Assembly (NCBI RefSeq): GCF_020519665.1
Contig: NZ_CP084703.1
Location: 3,782,001 to 3,846,000, forward strand
From: Bacillus shivajii
Lineage (GTDB): Bacteria; Bacillota; Bacilli; Bacillales; Salisediminibacteriaceae
DNA length: 64,000 nucleotides
Direction: 5' to 3'
Shown here: piece by piece, positions 17,448 through 26,760 of the stretch
How positions within the stretch are numbered: the stretch's first letter is position 1
How the letters are laid out: every line of letters starts with the position of its first letter
The notes under the pieces: generated by a model
The model's database searches: none
What the model was told of the DNA's origin: nothing
The model's input: the letters and a program-made list of their open reading frames with translations, nothing else
Made by a program: the position numbers and the translations under genes

Positions 17448-18890
17448 ATGGAAAGATTTTGTACGCAATGTGGGACGAAATCTACGGGGCTAGATGAATG
17501 TCCCAGTTGCGGAAACAAACTAAATACAAAAATAGAAAATAAAAACACAGGTAAGACCTTTTCTTTTTCAAAAAAGCAGAAAGTGATTGGAGGTATTTTA
17601 GCCGGTGTACTTCTCTTAGGCTTTGTTGCTAATCAAGTGATTTCGTCTCTTACAAGCCCTGAGCGTGCCGTTGATCAGCTCATTACTGCTATTAACGAAG
17701 AAGACAGTGTGGAACTAGCAGCGTTGTTAAAGCCTGCCACTTCATCATTAGAAGTGACAGAAGAAACTATACCTCCGTTAATAAAACTAATAAAAAATGA
17801 AACGGCGACGATAGACCATATTGAACGAGATTTAAATGCTCAATTAACATCCATCAATGGTGCTTATGCTAGTGAGGCTGAAGAGGTATTTTCTCAATAC
17901 GGGACCATGTTTTCTTTAGAGGAAAAAGATGGTTTGTTCGGTGGTTATCATTTTGTCATCGAGCCTCAATACTTAAATTTATCATCAAATTATGAAGGTA
18001 CAGAGATCTCAGTCAATGGTGAACATGTGCACACGACGTCTATTGACTCCGAGTATACTGAATATGGACCTCTTGTTCCTGGAATTTATGAAATTGAAGC
18101 AATATTTGAAGGTGAATACACGACACTATCAGACTCACAAAACATTTCTCTTTATGTTCCAGGTGATTATCCAAATCCAGTAGATGCTGGGATCTATTTA
18201 AGTGGAGAATACATTCGTGTCGAAGGTAACTTCTCAGAAGCTGAAGTGTATTTGAACGGGGAGTCAACAGGAGCAACACTATCTGAGTTATATGAACTCG
18301 GTCCAGTTCCGACAGATGGTTCCTTAGAGATCTTCACTTCTTTAGACCTTCCTTGGGGAACAGCACAAAGTGAAACGATTGCTATTGAATCACCTGGGGG
18401 CTATTATTTCGAAATTGACGTGATGGATAGTGATGTTCAAGAAACACTTATTGAAACTATCAACAATTATGGTCATACATCTGCTTTGGCAACCATGGAA
18501 AGAGATTCTAGTTTAATCGAAAATGCGACGCATAATCTGCTTGCTGAACGGGAAGAAACGATCGAGTCCATGATTGAAGATGAGCGCCTTTACGATGTGC
18601 TAGAAATGATACGTTCCTATGATGCTGATGGGTTCGACGTTTTTCTTGATAGCGATCAGGAATGGAATGCACATGTTGATCTGCAAGTTGATTTTCTATC
18701 GATTTACTACGATGAAGAGGATTCGTTAGATGAAGTCGAACACGATTGGAGTACATCAACATGGCGTTATGGGCTCATATATGATGCCAACGAGGACAAA
18801 TGGCTCATTGATGACATGCACAATCCATGGTCTGGCTGGTTTAGCTCCTTCTCACCAGCAGAGACCATCGATTTTGAATATCAATTTTAA
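17448..18890 (+). CDS. TcaA/YvbJ-family zinc-ribbon membrane protein
   Basis: The protein has 480 residues: an N-terminal zinc ribbon (CTQCGTKS...CPSCGNKL, residues 5-26), one membrane span (about 46-66) and a large extracytoplasmic part. That part is acidic and beta-rich, with repeated domains such as ISVNGEHV and VYLNGEST around 185-290 and a C-terminal domain near 330-480. This order is that of S. aureus TcaA and B. subtilis YvbJ, envelope proteins linked in the former to glycopeptide susceptibility. The start codon abuts the stop of the upstream gene. The zinc ribbon is cytoplasmic and may contact the other two products of the operon. Confidence 0.8.
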   Translation: MERFCTQCGTKSTGLDECPSCGNKLNTKIENKNTGKTFSFSKKQKVIGGILAGVLLLGFVANQVISSLTSPERAVDQLITAINEEDSVELAALLKPATSSLEVTEETIPPLIKLIKNETATIDHIERDLNAQLTSINGAYASEAEEVFSQYGTMFSLEEKDGLFGGYHFVIEPQYLNLSSNYEGTEISVNGEHVHTTSIDSEYTEYGPLVPGIYEIEAIFEGEYTTLSDSQNISLYVPGDYPNPVDAGIYLSGEYIRVEGNFSEAEVYLNGESTGATLSELYELGPVPTDGSLEIFTSLDLPWGTAQSETIAIESPGGYYFEIDVMDSDVQETLIETINNYGHTSALATMERDSSLIENATHNLLAEREETIESMIEDERLYDVLEMIRSYDADGFDVFLDSDQEWNAHVDLQVDFLSIYYDEEDSLDEVEHDWSTSTWRYGLIYDANEDKWLIDDMHNPWSGWFSSFSPAETIDFEYQF

Positions 18891-18906
18891 TTTGTGTAAA
18901 TACCAA

Positions 18907-18942
18907 CTGGCACCCTTATGATTATCTATCGAAGGGTGCCAG
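18907..18942 (+). terminator. Hairpin after the zinc-ribbon operon
   Basis: CTGGCACCC (18907-18915) pairs exactly with GGGTGCCAG (18934-18942) over an 18-base loop, 16 bases after the stop codon. The T-run is weak, so it may protect the transcript end as much as terminate. The arms contain the TGGCACC half of the dispersed palindrome. Confidence 0.5.
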
Positions 18943-19376
18943 ATTTATGTCATTCATCGTTTCTTTATCTGTATGGCGCCATCCTTGCACAAGCTAAAAA
19001 TTTGATGTTATCTTCACCTATATCGTTTACCTTTTAACATTTTATGGCTACAATAGTGCCAGTTATTTGACTCTTAACGGCAAAATTCGCTCCAGCAGAC
19101 CTACACCCTTTCTCAATTATTTCCACTATTTTAACATACGTATGCGATCTAGTTATTTAGACCATAATAGTAACGACTAGTTTCATAGAATAAAAATATG
19201 TCATAAAAGCTTGAAATTTAGTTAAACAAACGTTTATTTAAAACAAACGATTCAACGTATTTCTACATTTTCCTGAAAATTTCACTCCCCATATAAATCA
19301 CTTTGACGAATCATCAATAAACATATTGTCACTTTTTTGATATGATGACGGTAAGAATGAGTTAGGAGGAACCACC
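18943..19376. other. Gene-free region before the SEC-C gene
   Basis: About 430 bases with no reading frame carrying a ribosome site. Short AAACAAACG copies occur near 19225-19250. The segment must contain the promoter for 19377, but I see no convincing -35/-10 pair. Confidence 0.35.
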
Positions 19377-21335
19377 ATGTCAAAAGTAAAACGCAATGAC
19401 CCTTGTCCTTGCGGTAGTGGAAAGAAGTATAAAAAGTGCTGTGCCAACAGTAATGTTATATCTTTTCCTACACACCTTGTTCGAGAGGAAGTCATTGAAG
19501 CACAAGAAAAAATCTTGCACTTTGCCTTTACAGAATATGATAATGAGCTCATGAAATTCACCACCATCGAGCTTGGACCGTTAACTGATAACGAGGACTT
19601 GAATGATGCCATTATGTTTCATACGACGATTTGGGCGATTTTCAACTATCCGCTCGTTCAAGATAAAGAGACGATCTTTGACGTTTTTATGAATAAGAAA
19701 GCAAAGCAATTTAAACGTCCGCAAACAGTAGAAACGATTTCGAAATGGCATTCGTTAACGCCTGTAATCGGTCGAGTAAAAACGATTAACGGTACGAACG
19801 CTGAAGTGGCGAGTGTCTATACGAATGAAACATATAATCTAGATTTACATGCCCATGATATACCGGCCGAAAAAGACTTGATGATCTTCTTCCCTATTGA
19901 TATCCAAGGAACAACTGAAGTTTTCACGTCTTACATACACATCCCTCATCAAGTAGCAAATGCTTGTTTGGGTCGAGTTGAAGAAGAAGTACAATTGGTT
20001 CAACAAGAGGAGGATCCGTCTCTTACTGCGCACGAATACCTAACAGAAAACTTCCCGCAATATTTGATGACCATCTTTGATGATGAGCCAGCAGTACTTG
20101 AAAATGAAATCCAATGGGATGACCCACGCCATGAAATGGTCGGCCAGCTTTTAGCGCAAAAAATGAGTGAACATTTCCTTCCTGAGCATATCGTCCTTGC
20201 CGAACACCTTTGGCATGTGTATTGTCGAAAAACAATGCCAGCGCCTAGAAAATTAGGAGGATATGCCGCTGCGGTTGAATACTTAGTTGGGCAATTACCA
20301 ACGAACTCACCGTCGTTTACACAAAAAGAAGTTGCTGAAAGGTATGAAGTAAGTCCTGGCACTGTTTCAAGCCGTTTTCGCGAGATGGAAAACGCCATTA
20401 AAGACGAAATTCATCAGATAGTAAGTGGCAACTATGATGGTTCAACTCCCCCTCCTCCAGGGAGCATGAATCCCGAACGGACCTTGCGAGAAGTAGAACA
20501 ACTGTTACAATCGCAGGAATTTGAGACAGAGGAGGACCTACACGAGTTTTTAAACAATCAATTAAACAAGCCAATGGCACCATCTGACAAACAGACGGAC
20601 GAAGAAAAAGCGCAAGATCTGTTATTTGACGCGATGGACACGTTTGGAGAACTAAGGGAGAAGCTCATCGAACAAGCGTTAGAGCTTGATCCAGCATCAC
20701 CTGATGCTTACACCATGTTAGCTGAAGAAATGACCGATCCGATTGAAGCCCTTTCTTGTTTCAAAAAGGCAATGGATTTAGCCTATGAAAAAATCGGACA
20801 AGAAGAATTTGAAGAAAACAAAGGTCATTTCTGGGGATTCGTTTCAACAAGACCTTACATGCGTGCAAAACTAGGTTATGCTGAAACCTTATATTCTATT
20901 GGTCAAATGAAAAAAGCGATCTCCGAATTTGAAGAGATGCTTGCGCTAAACCCGAATGACAATCAAGGAATTAGGTATTTACTATGTACGGTCTACATCG
21001 AGGAAAACCAATTAACGCAAGCAAAGAAGCTACTTGATCAATATAAAGATGATGAAACCGCTCACTTTAACTATCAACGAGTACTCATCGAATATTTATC
21101 GAATGGCCAAACAAAAAAATTGGATAAACTGATGGAAAAAGCGCTCAGACAAAATTATAAAGTCCCCATTTATTTGCTAGACCTTTATAACACTCCACCA
21201 GTGAACAATGGTTATATTGGTTACGGTGATGAAACGGAAGCTTATGATTATGCCCTCAAATCAAAGCACTTATGGGAAGACCACGTACCGTTGATGGACT
21301 TTTTAAGACACAGCGCCGCAAACATCAATATTTGA
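19377..21335 (+). CDS. SEC-C metal-binding, HTH and TPR protein
   Basis: The protein has 652 residues and starts at an ATG behind TTAGGAGGA. Residues 5-25 are a SEC-C zinc motif, NDPCPCGSGKKYKKCC, as at the end of SecA. Residues about 315-345 resemble a helix-turn-helix (FTQKEVAERYEVSPGTVSSR). Residues about 405-640 form TPR-like helical repeats, for example AMKKAISEFEEMLALNPND-like units. Known SEC-C proteins bind zinc and often partner with translation or secretion factors, but no specific role can be named. The gene is monocistronic, with a strong terminator at 21342. Confidence 0.75.
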   Translation: MSKVKRNDPCPCGSGKKYKKCCANSNVISFPTHLVREEVIEAQEKILHFAFTEYDNELMKFTTIELGPLTDNEDLNDAIMFHTTIWAIFNYPLVQDKETIFDVFMNKKAKQFKRPQTVETISKWHSLTPVIGRVKTINGTNAEVASVYTNETYNLDLHAHDIPAEKDLMIFFPIDIQGTTEVFTSYIHIPHQVANACLGRVEEEVQLVQQEEDPSLTAHEYLTENFPQYLMTIFDDEPAVLENEIQWDDPRHEMVGQLLAQKMSEHFLPEHIVLAEHLWHVYCRKTMPAPRKLGGYAAAVEYLVGQLPTNSPSFTQKEVAERYEVSPGTVSSRFREMENAIKDEIHQIVSGNYDGSTPPPPGSMNPERTLREVEQLLQSQEFETEEDLHEFLNNQLNKPMAPSDKQTDEEKAQDLLFDAMDTFGELREKLIEQALELDPASPDAYTMLAEEMTDPIEALSCFKKAMDLAYEKIGQEEFEENKGHFWGFVSTRPYMRAKLGYAETLYSIGQMKKAISEFEEMLALNPNDNQGIRYLLCTVYIEENQLTQAKKLLDQYKDDETAHFNYQRVLIEYLSNGQTKKLDKLMEKALRQNYKVPIYLLDLYNTPPVNNGYIGYGDETEAYDYALKSKHLWEDHVPLMDFLRHSAANINI

Positions 21336-21341
21336 TGCCCT

Positions 21342-21374
21342 AAGCTAGAAGCTATCGAGCTTCTAGCTTTTTTG
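21342..21374 (+). terminator. Terminator of the SEC-C/TPR gene
   Basis: AAGCTAGAAGC pairs with GCTTCTAGCTT and is followed by a T-run. Confidence 0.9.
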
Positions 21375-21396
21375 GTGTCGTTACACTTTCTTACAA

Positions 21397-21640
21397 ATAC
21401 GATTATTTTGGGGGCAATACGATCAACTCTGGGTGGAATACGATCAACTCCTTACTATTACAGTCAACTTTTTGCAAAATACGGTCAACCTCTTTCTAAA
21501 TACAGGCAACTTCAATTGAAATACAGGCAACCTTGCAAAATACGAGCTACTCCCTTTCTAATACAATCAACTTTTTGCTAATACAAGCAACTTTTCTTTT
21601 AATACAATCAACCTCATTACCAATACAACCAACTTCGGAG
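21397..21640. repeat. Degenerate tandem array, about 12 units of 19-22 bp
   Basis: Units begin with ATAC, then a variable pair, then TCAACT or GCAACT, as in ATACGATCAACTC, ATACAATCAACTT and ATACAGGCAACTT. The variable remainder is 6-9 bases. The array starts directly after a terminator and ends just before the terminator of the convergent CapA gene, so it is probably not essential for either. No frame across it has a ribosome site. Confidence 0.75.
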
Positions 21641-21666
21641 GAATCCCCCTCCTGCTACTCGGGCAA

Positions 21667-21707
21667 GCAAAAGCGTGCGGATCCCACTGAGCCCGCACGT
21701 TTTTGCT
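21667..21707 (-). terminator. Terminator of the CapA-like gene
   Basis: GCAAAAACGTGCGG pairs with CCGCACGCTTTTGC (one bulge) on the minus strand, just after the stop at 21721. Confidence 0.75.
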
Positions 21708-21720
21708 CTGATTGCTGACA

Positions 21721-22962
21721 TTATTGCATCATTTTTTCCGTATGTTGCTTCATCATGTCAGCCGATTTATGAATATATCCTTTTTCATATGCTTCCTCTA
21801 ATAGCATGACTTGATAGTTCGTATGGTTACGGTGATGAACATAGGTTGGCAAAATCGACGGGGACGTTAATTTCAATTGCTCGTCCTCCCCTTGAACAAT
21901 TTTTTGCACCTTTACTTTGCCTATCCCTCCTATATCCTTATACTCAAATTGCTGACCAGATAAAAAGTTCCCTAATGAGTAAAAAACGATCGCCTCTCGT
22001 CCATAGCGATCCTTTAACCTTTCAATCGGTTGTATAACATGTGGGTGGTGGCCGAAGATAATATCTGCTCCTGCTTCGACAAACTCCTGAGCCAATGATC
22101 TCTGCCCATGATTGGGGGTTCTCGCATACTCATCACCCCAGTGCGCATGGACAACAACAATATCTACCTCTTCACGCATACCTTTAATATCTGCAACTAC
22201 CTTTTCCCTGTCGAGTAGTGCGACGGCATACTCATGTCCATGTGGGATTGGAATTCCATTTGTTCCATATGTATAAGATAAAACCCCAATCAAGATGTCA
22301 TTCACGTCAAAGATTCGCTTTTCGTTGCGATCACCTTCATTTTCGTATACGCCGACATAAGGCATACCAACTCTTTTTAGATGGGAAATTGCACTGTTTA
22401 AACCGTTGAGACCTCTGTCCAGTGAATGATTGTTCGCCATCGATAACAGATCGATGCCTACTGTCTGAAGATTATCGATGATTTGACTTGGGCTATTAAA
22501 AGCAGGGTATGTTGACAAGCCAATTTCTGTTCCACCAGGCATCGATTCTTGATTTGCCATTGTAAAATCGAGTTCCGACAAATACGGCTCGATTTTTTCT
22601 AGCATCGGTAAAAAGTTATAGCCATCCGCAGTTTTTGCATCATTATAGACTATAGCATGTAACAAGACGTCACCTATCGCACCAATATCTGCTTCATAAA
22701 TTAATTGCCGTTGTGTTGTTCCTTGTCTACTCCCACCTGTAAACGCACGATTGGCAACATGAGATTTCGCCGTTAACTCTTGTGAGGTGAATTTGTTAAC
22801 GACTGGCGCAGTTATTGTTGACAATGGGACGTGGTGGTAAACGATACGATAAGAAAAACAAATCCTACGATCAATAATACGTGTTTGTTTTTCACTCTCA
22901 TTCCCCGCTTTTTTTCTATGTAATACCTTTACTTTTTCATTATCTCCCCCCAATTTATCCAC
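21721..22962 (-). CDS. CapA-family (poly-gamma-glutamate capsule type) metallophosphatase-like protein, probable N-terminal frameshift
   Basis: From about residue 85 the protein is a PGA_cap domain: AIGDVLLH, MANQESMPGG, SMANNHSLDRG, VVVHAHWGDEY, IFGHHPHVIQP and SLGNFLSGQ all match the family. CapA proteins are anchored by an N-terminal membrane helix, but residues 1-60 of this open frame are not hydrophobic. Another frame (ATG at 22901) encodes MRVKNKHVLLIVGFVF and continues as a good anchor helix, then stops at 22812. The anchor and the enzyme body are therefore in different frames. Either the gene is broken, or the sequence has an indel error between about 22812 and 22850. The body itself is intact. 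It is a single-gene unit convergent with the SEC-C gene. Confidence 0.75.
   Translation of the reverse strand: MDKLGGDNEKVKVLHRKKAGNESEKQTRIIDRRICFSYRIVYHHVPLSTITAPVVNKFTSQELTAKSHVANRAFTGGSRQGTTQRQLIYEADIGAIGDVLLHAIVYNDAKTADGYNFLPMLEKIEPYLSELDFTMANQESMPGGTEIGLSTYPAFNSPSQIIDNLQTVGIDLLSMANNHSLDRGLNGLNSAISHLKRVGMPYVGVYENEGDRNEKRIFDVNDILIGVLSYTYGTNGIPIPHGHEYAVALLDREKVVADIKGMREEVDIVVVHAHWGDEYARTPNHGQRSLAQEFVEAGADIIFGHHPHVIQPIERLKDRYGREAIVFYSLGNFLSGQQFEYKDIGGIGKVKVQKIVQGEDEQLKLTSPSILPTYVHHRNHTNYQVMLLEEAYEKGYIHKSADMMKQHTEKMMQ
22812..22901 (-). pseudogene. Out-of-frame membrane anchor of the CapA-like gene
   Basis: A 29-codon frame with basic start and a 17-residue hydrophobic run ending SFTTTSHCQQ. 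It is the expected N-terminal anchor of the CapA protein but lies one frame away from the body. Upstream in this same frame, ATGAAAAAGTAA directly follows a GGGGGGAG site, suggesting that the original start MKK is now closed by a stop codon. Confidence 0.6.
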
Positions 22963-23011
22963 ATTATTTAAACAAGAAGTGTTATCATCAAGAAAGTTTG
23001 GAGGGAATGAA

Positions 23012-23269
23012 ATGGGAAAAAAGAAGAAACAGCGAAAAGCAAAAAAGGATGTTCATACGGAGGACTTTGGATCATGTACCTTTTATTGCAAAACGTGTGA
23101 AAAAGAATTTGATGTAGAATGGCAAACGATTTTTGATATTCAAGAATGTACGCATGGTTACGTCGGTTTTCACACAAATGATGTCTATATATCTTGCCCA
23201 GATTGTGGAGAAATTGCTAGCGACGACGATTATGATGACATTGACCTGAACGTAATTTTAAATAGCTAG
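23012..23269 (+). CDS. Small cysteine-knuckle protein, function unknown
   Basis: This 85-residue protein has a basic N-terminus (MGKKKKQRKAKKD), a CKTCEKEF knuckle (about 23), a CPDCGEI knuckle (about 64) and an acidic tail, giving one zinc-ribbon-like unit. The ATG at 23012 has GGAGGG eight bases before it; the longer frame from 22979 lacks a site. It stands alone, divergent from the CapA-like gene. The basic head suggests nucleic-acid or ribosome contact, but this is only inference. Confidence 0.65.
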   Translation: MGKKKKQRKAKKDVHTEDFGSCTFYCKTCEKEFDVEWQTIFDIQECTHGYVGFHTNDVYISCPDCGEIASDDDYDDIDLNVILNS

Positions 23270-23510
23270 GTACTGACTTTTAGGTAAGTGCCTCCACAGC
23301 CTCTTTTCGATTTATCTCCGCAACGTGACCAATCCCTTCGATAGTTACCTTTCTCCTCAATTTATCTCCGACTTACGTCTTCATGGCCCCTCAAAACAAC
23401 CCTAAATTTTTACAATCGATGATTCGAATAGTTTACCCTGCTGATTTACAAGCTATGAAAAAGCGATGTTGGTACCAAAAACGAGCTTTTTCTGAAAGGA
23501 CGTAAAAAAA

Positions 23511-24506
23511 ATGAGACGAAAACTTATCGCTGTCTTTAGTATTTTCATTATACTGATGAGCATAGCGCCAAACCTTGCAGCAGCCAAAAACTATAGCAAT
23601 CTTTACGACATACAGCCTGGTGATACGCTATGGAGCATTGCTAATAAATATGGGACGACTGTTGAAGATTTAAAGTTATCAAATGGATTACAATCCGACT
23701 TATTATCTATTGGTCAAAGGTTGTTTGTGCCAATGGCCTATGAAGTGGCTCCTGGTGATACACTTTGGAGTCTAGCAAGAGAGTATAACTCGACCGTTCA
23801 AGACATCAAAACGAAAAACGGACTTACATCCGATCAAATCTACGTTGGACAAAAATTGAAAATTCCTCCTAAAAAATTGAGAATGGAAGGGCAATATGTC
23901 CTGATGTCGAGAGATGAGTTTAAAGAATGGCTATTCAACCATGAATTTCAACGAGAAATTACGCTCATCCAACAACATCACACGTGGAGGCCTGATTATG
24001 AAAGGTTTCATCAGTCCGATCATTTCACGCTCTTAAAGGGGATGGAATATTTTCATGTTAATGAGGTCGGATGGGACAACATCGCGCAAAATATAACGAC
24101 CTTTCCAGATGGAAGCGTTGCCGTGTCCAGACCCTTTAATAGTGCTCCTGACGGGACAATTGGGGAAAAGGCAAACTCTATTGGATTGAACATCGAGCAT
24201 ATTGGCGACTTTGACAAAGGTCAAGATGAAATGACAGAGGAACATAAAGAAACGATCGTTTATATTACAGCACTGCTTTGTATCAAGTTCGGTCTAAAAC
24301 CATCCATTGACAGCATCACGTACCATCGCTGGTGGGATATGAACACAGGTGAAAGAGTATTGGATAAAAGTGAAGGATACTCGGTGAAAACTTGTCCCGG
24401 CACTGGATTTTTTGGAGGCAATTCTACAGATAGTGCAAATAATCATTTTTATCCACTCGTGTCACAGAAAATGGAGGAAATTTTAGCAACGATGGATAGA
24501 TCTTAA
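23511..24506 (+). CDS. Secreted LysM-containing N-acetylmuramoyl-L-alanine amidase (Amidase_2)
   Basis: The protein has 331 residues: signal peptide (about 1-25, cut after LAAA), LysM domains at about 31-75 and 78-121 (both with PGDTLWS), and a PGRP/T7-lysozyme-like amidase from about 140 to 325. In the latter, the QQHHTWRP and NIEHIGDF stretches and TCPGTGFFGGN hold the zinc-binding His/His and Cys positions. It would cut the muramoyl-alanine bond while LysM binds glycan. ATG follows GAAAGGACG. It forms a single-gene unit with a shared terminator at 24511. It could be a prophage-type or a sporulation-type amidase; no phage genes are nearby. Confidence 0.9.
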   Translation: MRRKLIAVFSIFIILMSIAPNLAAAKNYSNLYDIQPGDTLWSIANKYGTTVEDLKLSNGLQSDLLSIGQRLFVPMAYEVAPGDTLWSLAREYNSTVQDIKTKNGLTSDQIYVGQKLKIPPKKLRMEGQYVLMSRDEFKEWLFNHEFQREITLIQQHHTWRPDYERFHQSDHFTLLKGMEYFHVNEVGWDNIAQNITTFPDGSVAVSRPFNSAPDGTIGEKANSIGLNIEHIGDFDKGQDEMTEEHKETIVYITALLCIKFGLKPSIDSITYHRWWDMNTGERVLDKSEGYSVKTCPGTGFFGGNSTDSANNHFYPLVSQKMEEILATMDRS

Positions 24507-24510
24507 AGAC

Positions 24511-24543
24511 GAAAAAAACGAGCTTTATCCAAGCTCGTTTTTT
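24511..24543. terminator. Bidirectional terminator
   Basis: AAAACGAGCTT pairs with AAGCTCGTTTTTT; runs of A and T on the two sides serve the amidase gene (+) and the TauE gene (-). Confidence 0.9.
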
Positions 24544-24572
24544 CACTATTTGTAAAGATCGCCTAGTTTCCT

Positions 24573-25310
24573 TTACCCAAACAGAATCAAATTCACCGCA
24601 GCAATCGCTACCACAATGCCTGCTAGCTTCTTCATATTTTCTTGTGAAATATAGTTAAAACAAAGAACCCCAAGCCTTGAGCCAATTAAAACCGTCGCGA
24701 CACCGACGATGAAATAAATCACATAATCGGTTGTAAAGTCACCATTAAAGCCGTGCAGCAAAATCGTCATCGAGTTGGTAAAAAGAAACGTCACTTGTAA
24801 ATTCGCGCTATACGCATATTTGTTGTCACTGAAAATGAGCATTAAGTAAAAAACAAAGAACGGTCCACCAACCGCAAATACTCCACCGACGAATCCACCA
24901 AGTAATCCTAGTGAAATCGGAAGCCACGTTCGGTTGACGACTCGACCTTCCTTCGGCCCTTTACTACGAAACAAGTAAATGACAACGCCGATAAGAAAAA
25001 CACCGAGAATATCTTTCATTATGTTCATTTCACCATAAAAATGAAGAACAAAAAACGCACCGATTCGACCGATTAACGCCGCACTTAACAAAACGATGAG
25101 CTGCTTCCATTGTATATGGCGATACAGCTGTGCGACAATGCTCATACATGTCACTAACGCTAACGAGACAACGAGTAACGTACTTTCTTTAATTGTGAAA
25201 AAAAACGGTAAAAAACTCATCGCAATGAGCCCAAAGCCGAAGCCACTAACCCCTTGCACAAAGCTTCCGGCAAGCAATATGAGAAAAATAATGAGAAGTT
25301 CTATGAACAT
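24573..25310 (-). CDS. TauE/SafE-family sulfite/organosulfur exporter
   Basis: The 245-residue protein has seven or eight hydrophobic segments and the family signature GSFVQGVSGFGFGLIAM near the N-terminus. A repeated GLLGGFVGGVFAVGGPFFVFY opens the second half (about 133), giving the usual two-fold inverted layout. Members export sulfite, sulfoacetate or related anions, or act as generic anion permeases. The gene lies 118 bases beyond the end of the amidohydrolase operon. Co-transcription cannot be excluded, but the AAAGGTC ribosome site and the gap suggest its own unit. The substrate is not predictable. Confidence 0.85.
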   Translation of the reverse strand: MFIELLIIFLILLAGSFVQGVSGFGFGLIAMSFLPFFFTIKESTLLVVSLALVTCMSIVAQLYRHIQWKQLIVLLSAALIGRIGAFFVLHFYGEMNIMKDILGVFLIGVVIYLFRSKGPKEGRVVNRTWLPISLGLLGGFVGGVFAVGGPFFVFYLMLIFSDNKYAYSANLQVTFLFTNSMTILLHGFNGDFTTDYVIYFIVGVATVLIGSRLGVLCFNYISQENMKKLAGIVVAIAAVNLILFG

Positions 25311-25427
25311 AGATTAAAGACCTTTCTGTTTTAATGGACCCGTGAAAAACTAAATTGACGACTCGACGAACATACGAAAGTTCCCAAAACCAATAAACAA
25401 ATTCTGCTTAAAGGTTCAGGGAACATG

Positions 25428-26750
25428 TTAAAACAACAGTTCGTATACTTTTCGAGGGCGCCCGGCATTGCCTGGTTGTTCCATTCCGCGCACTTTCGCC
25501 AATCCTAATCGTTCCATTTCACTTAAAATTCGTCGTGCGTTTCGTTCCGTTCCTTTCAACCAGCTTGCAACTTCTTTTACCGTAACAGCATTCGTTTTAT
25601 AATGAAAGGAGAACGATTGAAGTTTTGACACGACGGACGGACTAATATGCGCATCTTTAAATTTATCTTCCCAATCTGCCCCCCAATTTCTTGGTTGGAA
25701 GCTAATTGCTGAGTTTACATCTTGCTCTGTATATTGGTGAACTTCTTTTTCTTCATTCACACTAATTAAAATGGCTTCATCTTCGTCGCGGGCATACTGC
25801 AATGCTAGGCGCAAGTTTTGTTCAGCGCCAAGTGCCGTAATGCCATAGCCGATCCCGACGCGAAACTTCAGCTCACTTTTCATTTTCATTTCTGACAGCT
25901 TATAAAAAATCGATTTATCATCGAAATGCATATCTACTTCGCCACGGGTTGTATAAATGAAGAATAGTCCATCTCCAATTTGAACGAAAGATCCTTGCAA
26001 GTTTTCCGCTTGATCAAGAAGCATATGCTTTAAATCGAGTGACTGTCTTTTTATTTCATAAGAGTAGTATTGACCTTCTTCGGTTGTTGAAGAGTGATTC
26101 ACTTCGATACCGAGGACCGCAATTTGTGACTTACGATACAACGTCGACTCACCACGTTCTTTTATATAACGAAGGACGAGTTTGAATGCAAGCTGTGAAG
26201 GAATAATTCTGTAGCAAGGAATATTCCGCTCAGTAAGTCGTTTATGGACTTCCTTAATACAAGTGAGTGCCACTTGCGTTTTCCCTTCATCATAAAGCTT
26301 TTCATGAAAAGCGATGATCTCATCTGCTTCTCTATAACCACCATAAGAATACGTATAAAACGTAAAGTCGTCGAGCGAATGGGCTTTGTTAATAAAGGCT
26401 ACCTCGGATTCTTTGATCGTGTCGAGACTGATGTTTGTCACATCGCGCCCTTTTTCCATGATCAGTTCCAAAAGCGTTCCTAATAAGCTCGATCCATATA
26501 ATGGTGGGAAACTCACTTCTAGGTCTTCGAGTAGCCCTTTTGATTCCACGTAATAATATGGTGCTTGACCGGAGAATAACCATTGGTCGACCCTATTTCG
26601 ATTTTCCCGAACGATTTGTTCAGCTTCTTCTGTTTTTTCATACGAAAACGGAATGATTTCTAGCATTTCATATTCTGAAAAACTACTAGCTACCTCAATA
26701 ATTCTGTTCACTGAGTCAGACGGGCCGACTACTCCGATTCTTACTTTCAC
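25428..26750 (-). CDS. Putative regulator with GGDEF-like fold and C-terminal winged helix
   Basis: The protein has 440 residues from a GTG start with an AGGTGA site. The C-terminal 65 residues look like a winged helix: VTVKEVASWLKGTERNARRILSEMERLGLAKVR, then a GRPRKVYEL wing. Residues about 205-340 hold a degenerate nucleotide-cyclase-like fold (FRVGIGYGITALGAEQNL) as in CdaR/PucR-type activators. The first 200 residues resemble a periplasmic-binding-like sensor half. Last gene of the abg operon, ten bases after the stop of the preceding hydrolase, so it probably senses the substrate of the operon. A candidate operator lies upstream of abgT. Specific effector unknown. Confidence 0.65.
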   Translation of the reverse strand: MKVRIGVVGPSDSVNRIIEVASSFSEYEMLEIIPFSYEKTEEAEQIVRENRNRVDQWLFSGQAPYYYVESKGLLEDLEVSFPPLYGSSLLGTLLELIMEKGRDVTNISLDTIKESEVAFINKAHSLDDFTFYTYSYGGYREADEIIAFHEKLYDEGKTQVALTCIKEVHKRLTERNIPCYRIIPSQLAFKLVLRYIKERGESTLYRKSQIAVLGIEVNHSSTTEEGQYYSYEIKRQSLDLKHMLLDQAENLQGSFVQIGDGLFFIYTTRGEVDMHFDDKSIFYKLSEMKMKSELKFRVGIGYGITALGAEQNLRLALQYARDEDEAILISVNEEKEVHQYTEQDVNSAISFQPRNWGADWEDKFKDAHISPSVVSKLQSFSFHYKTNAVTVKEVASWLKGTERNARRILSEMERLGLAKVRGMEQPGNAGRPRKVYELLF

Positions 26751-26760
26751 TTTCGTTCAC

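Noticed and set aside
21397-21640. CRISPR array
   Set aside because: Units are 19-22 bp, degenerate and contiguous without unique spacers of constant length, and no cas genes are present. The same applies to 30802-30940.
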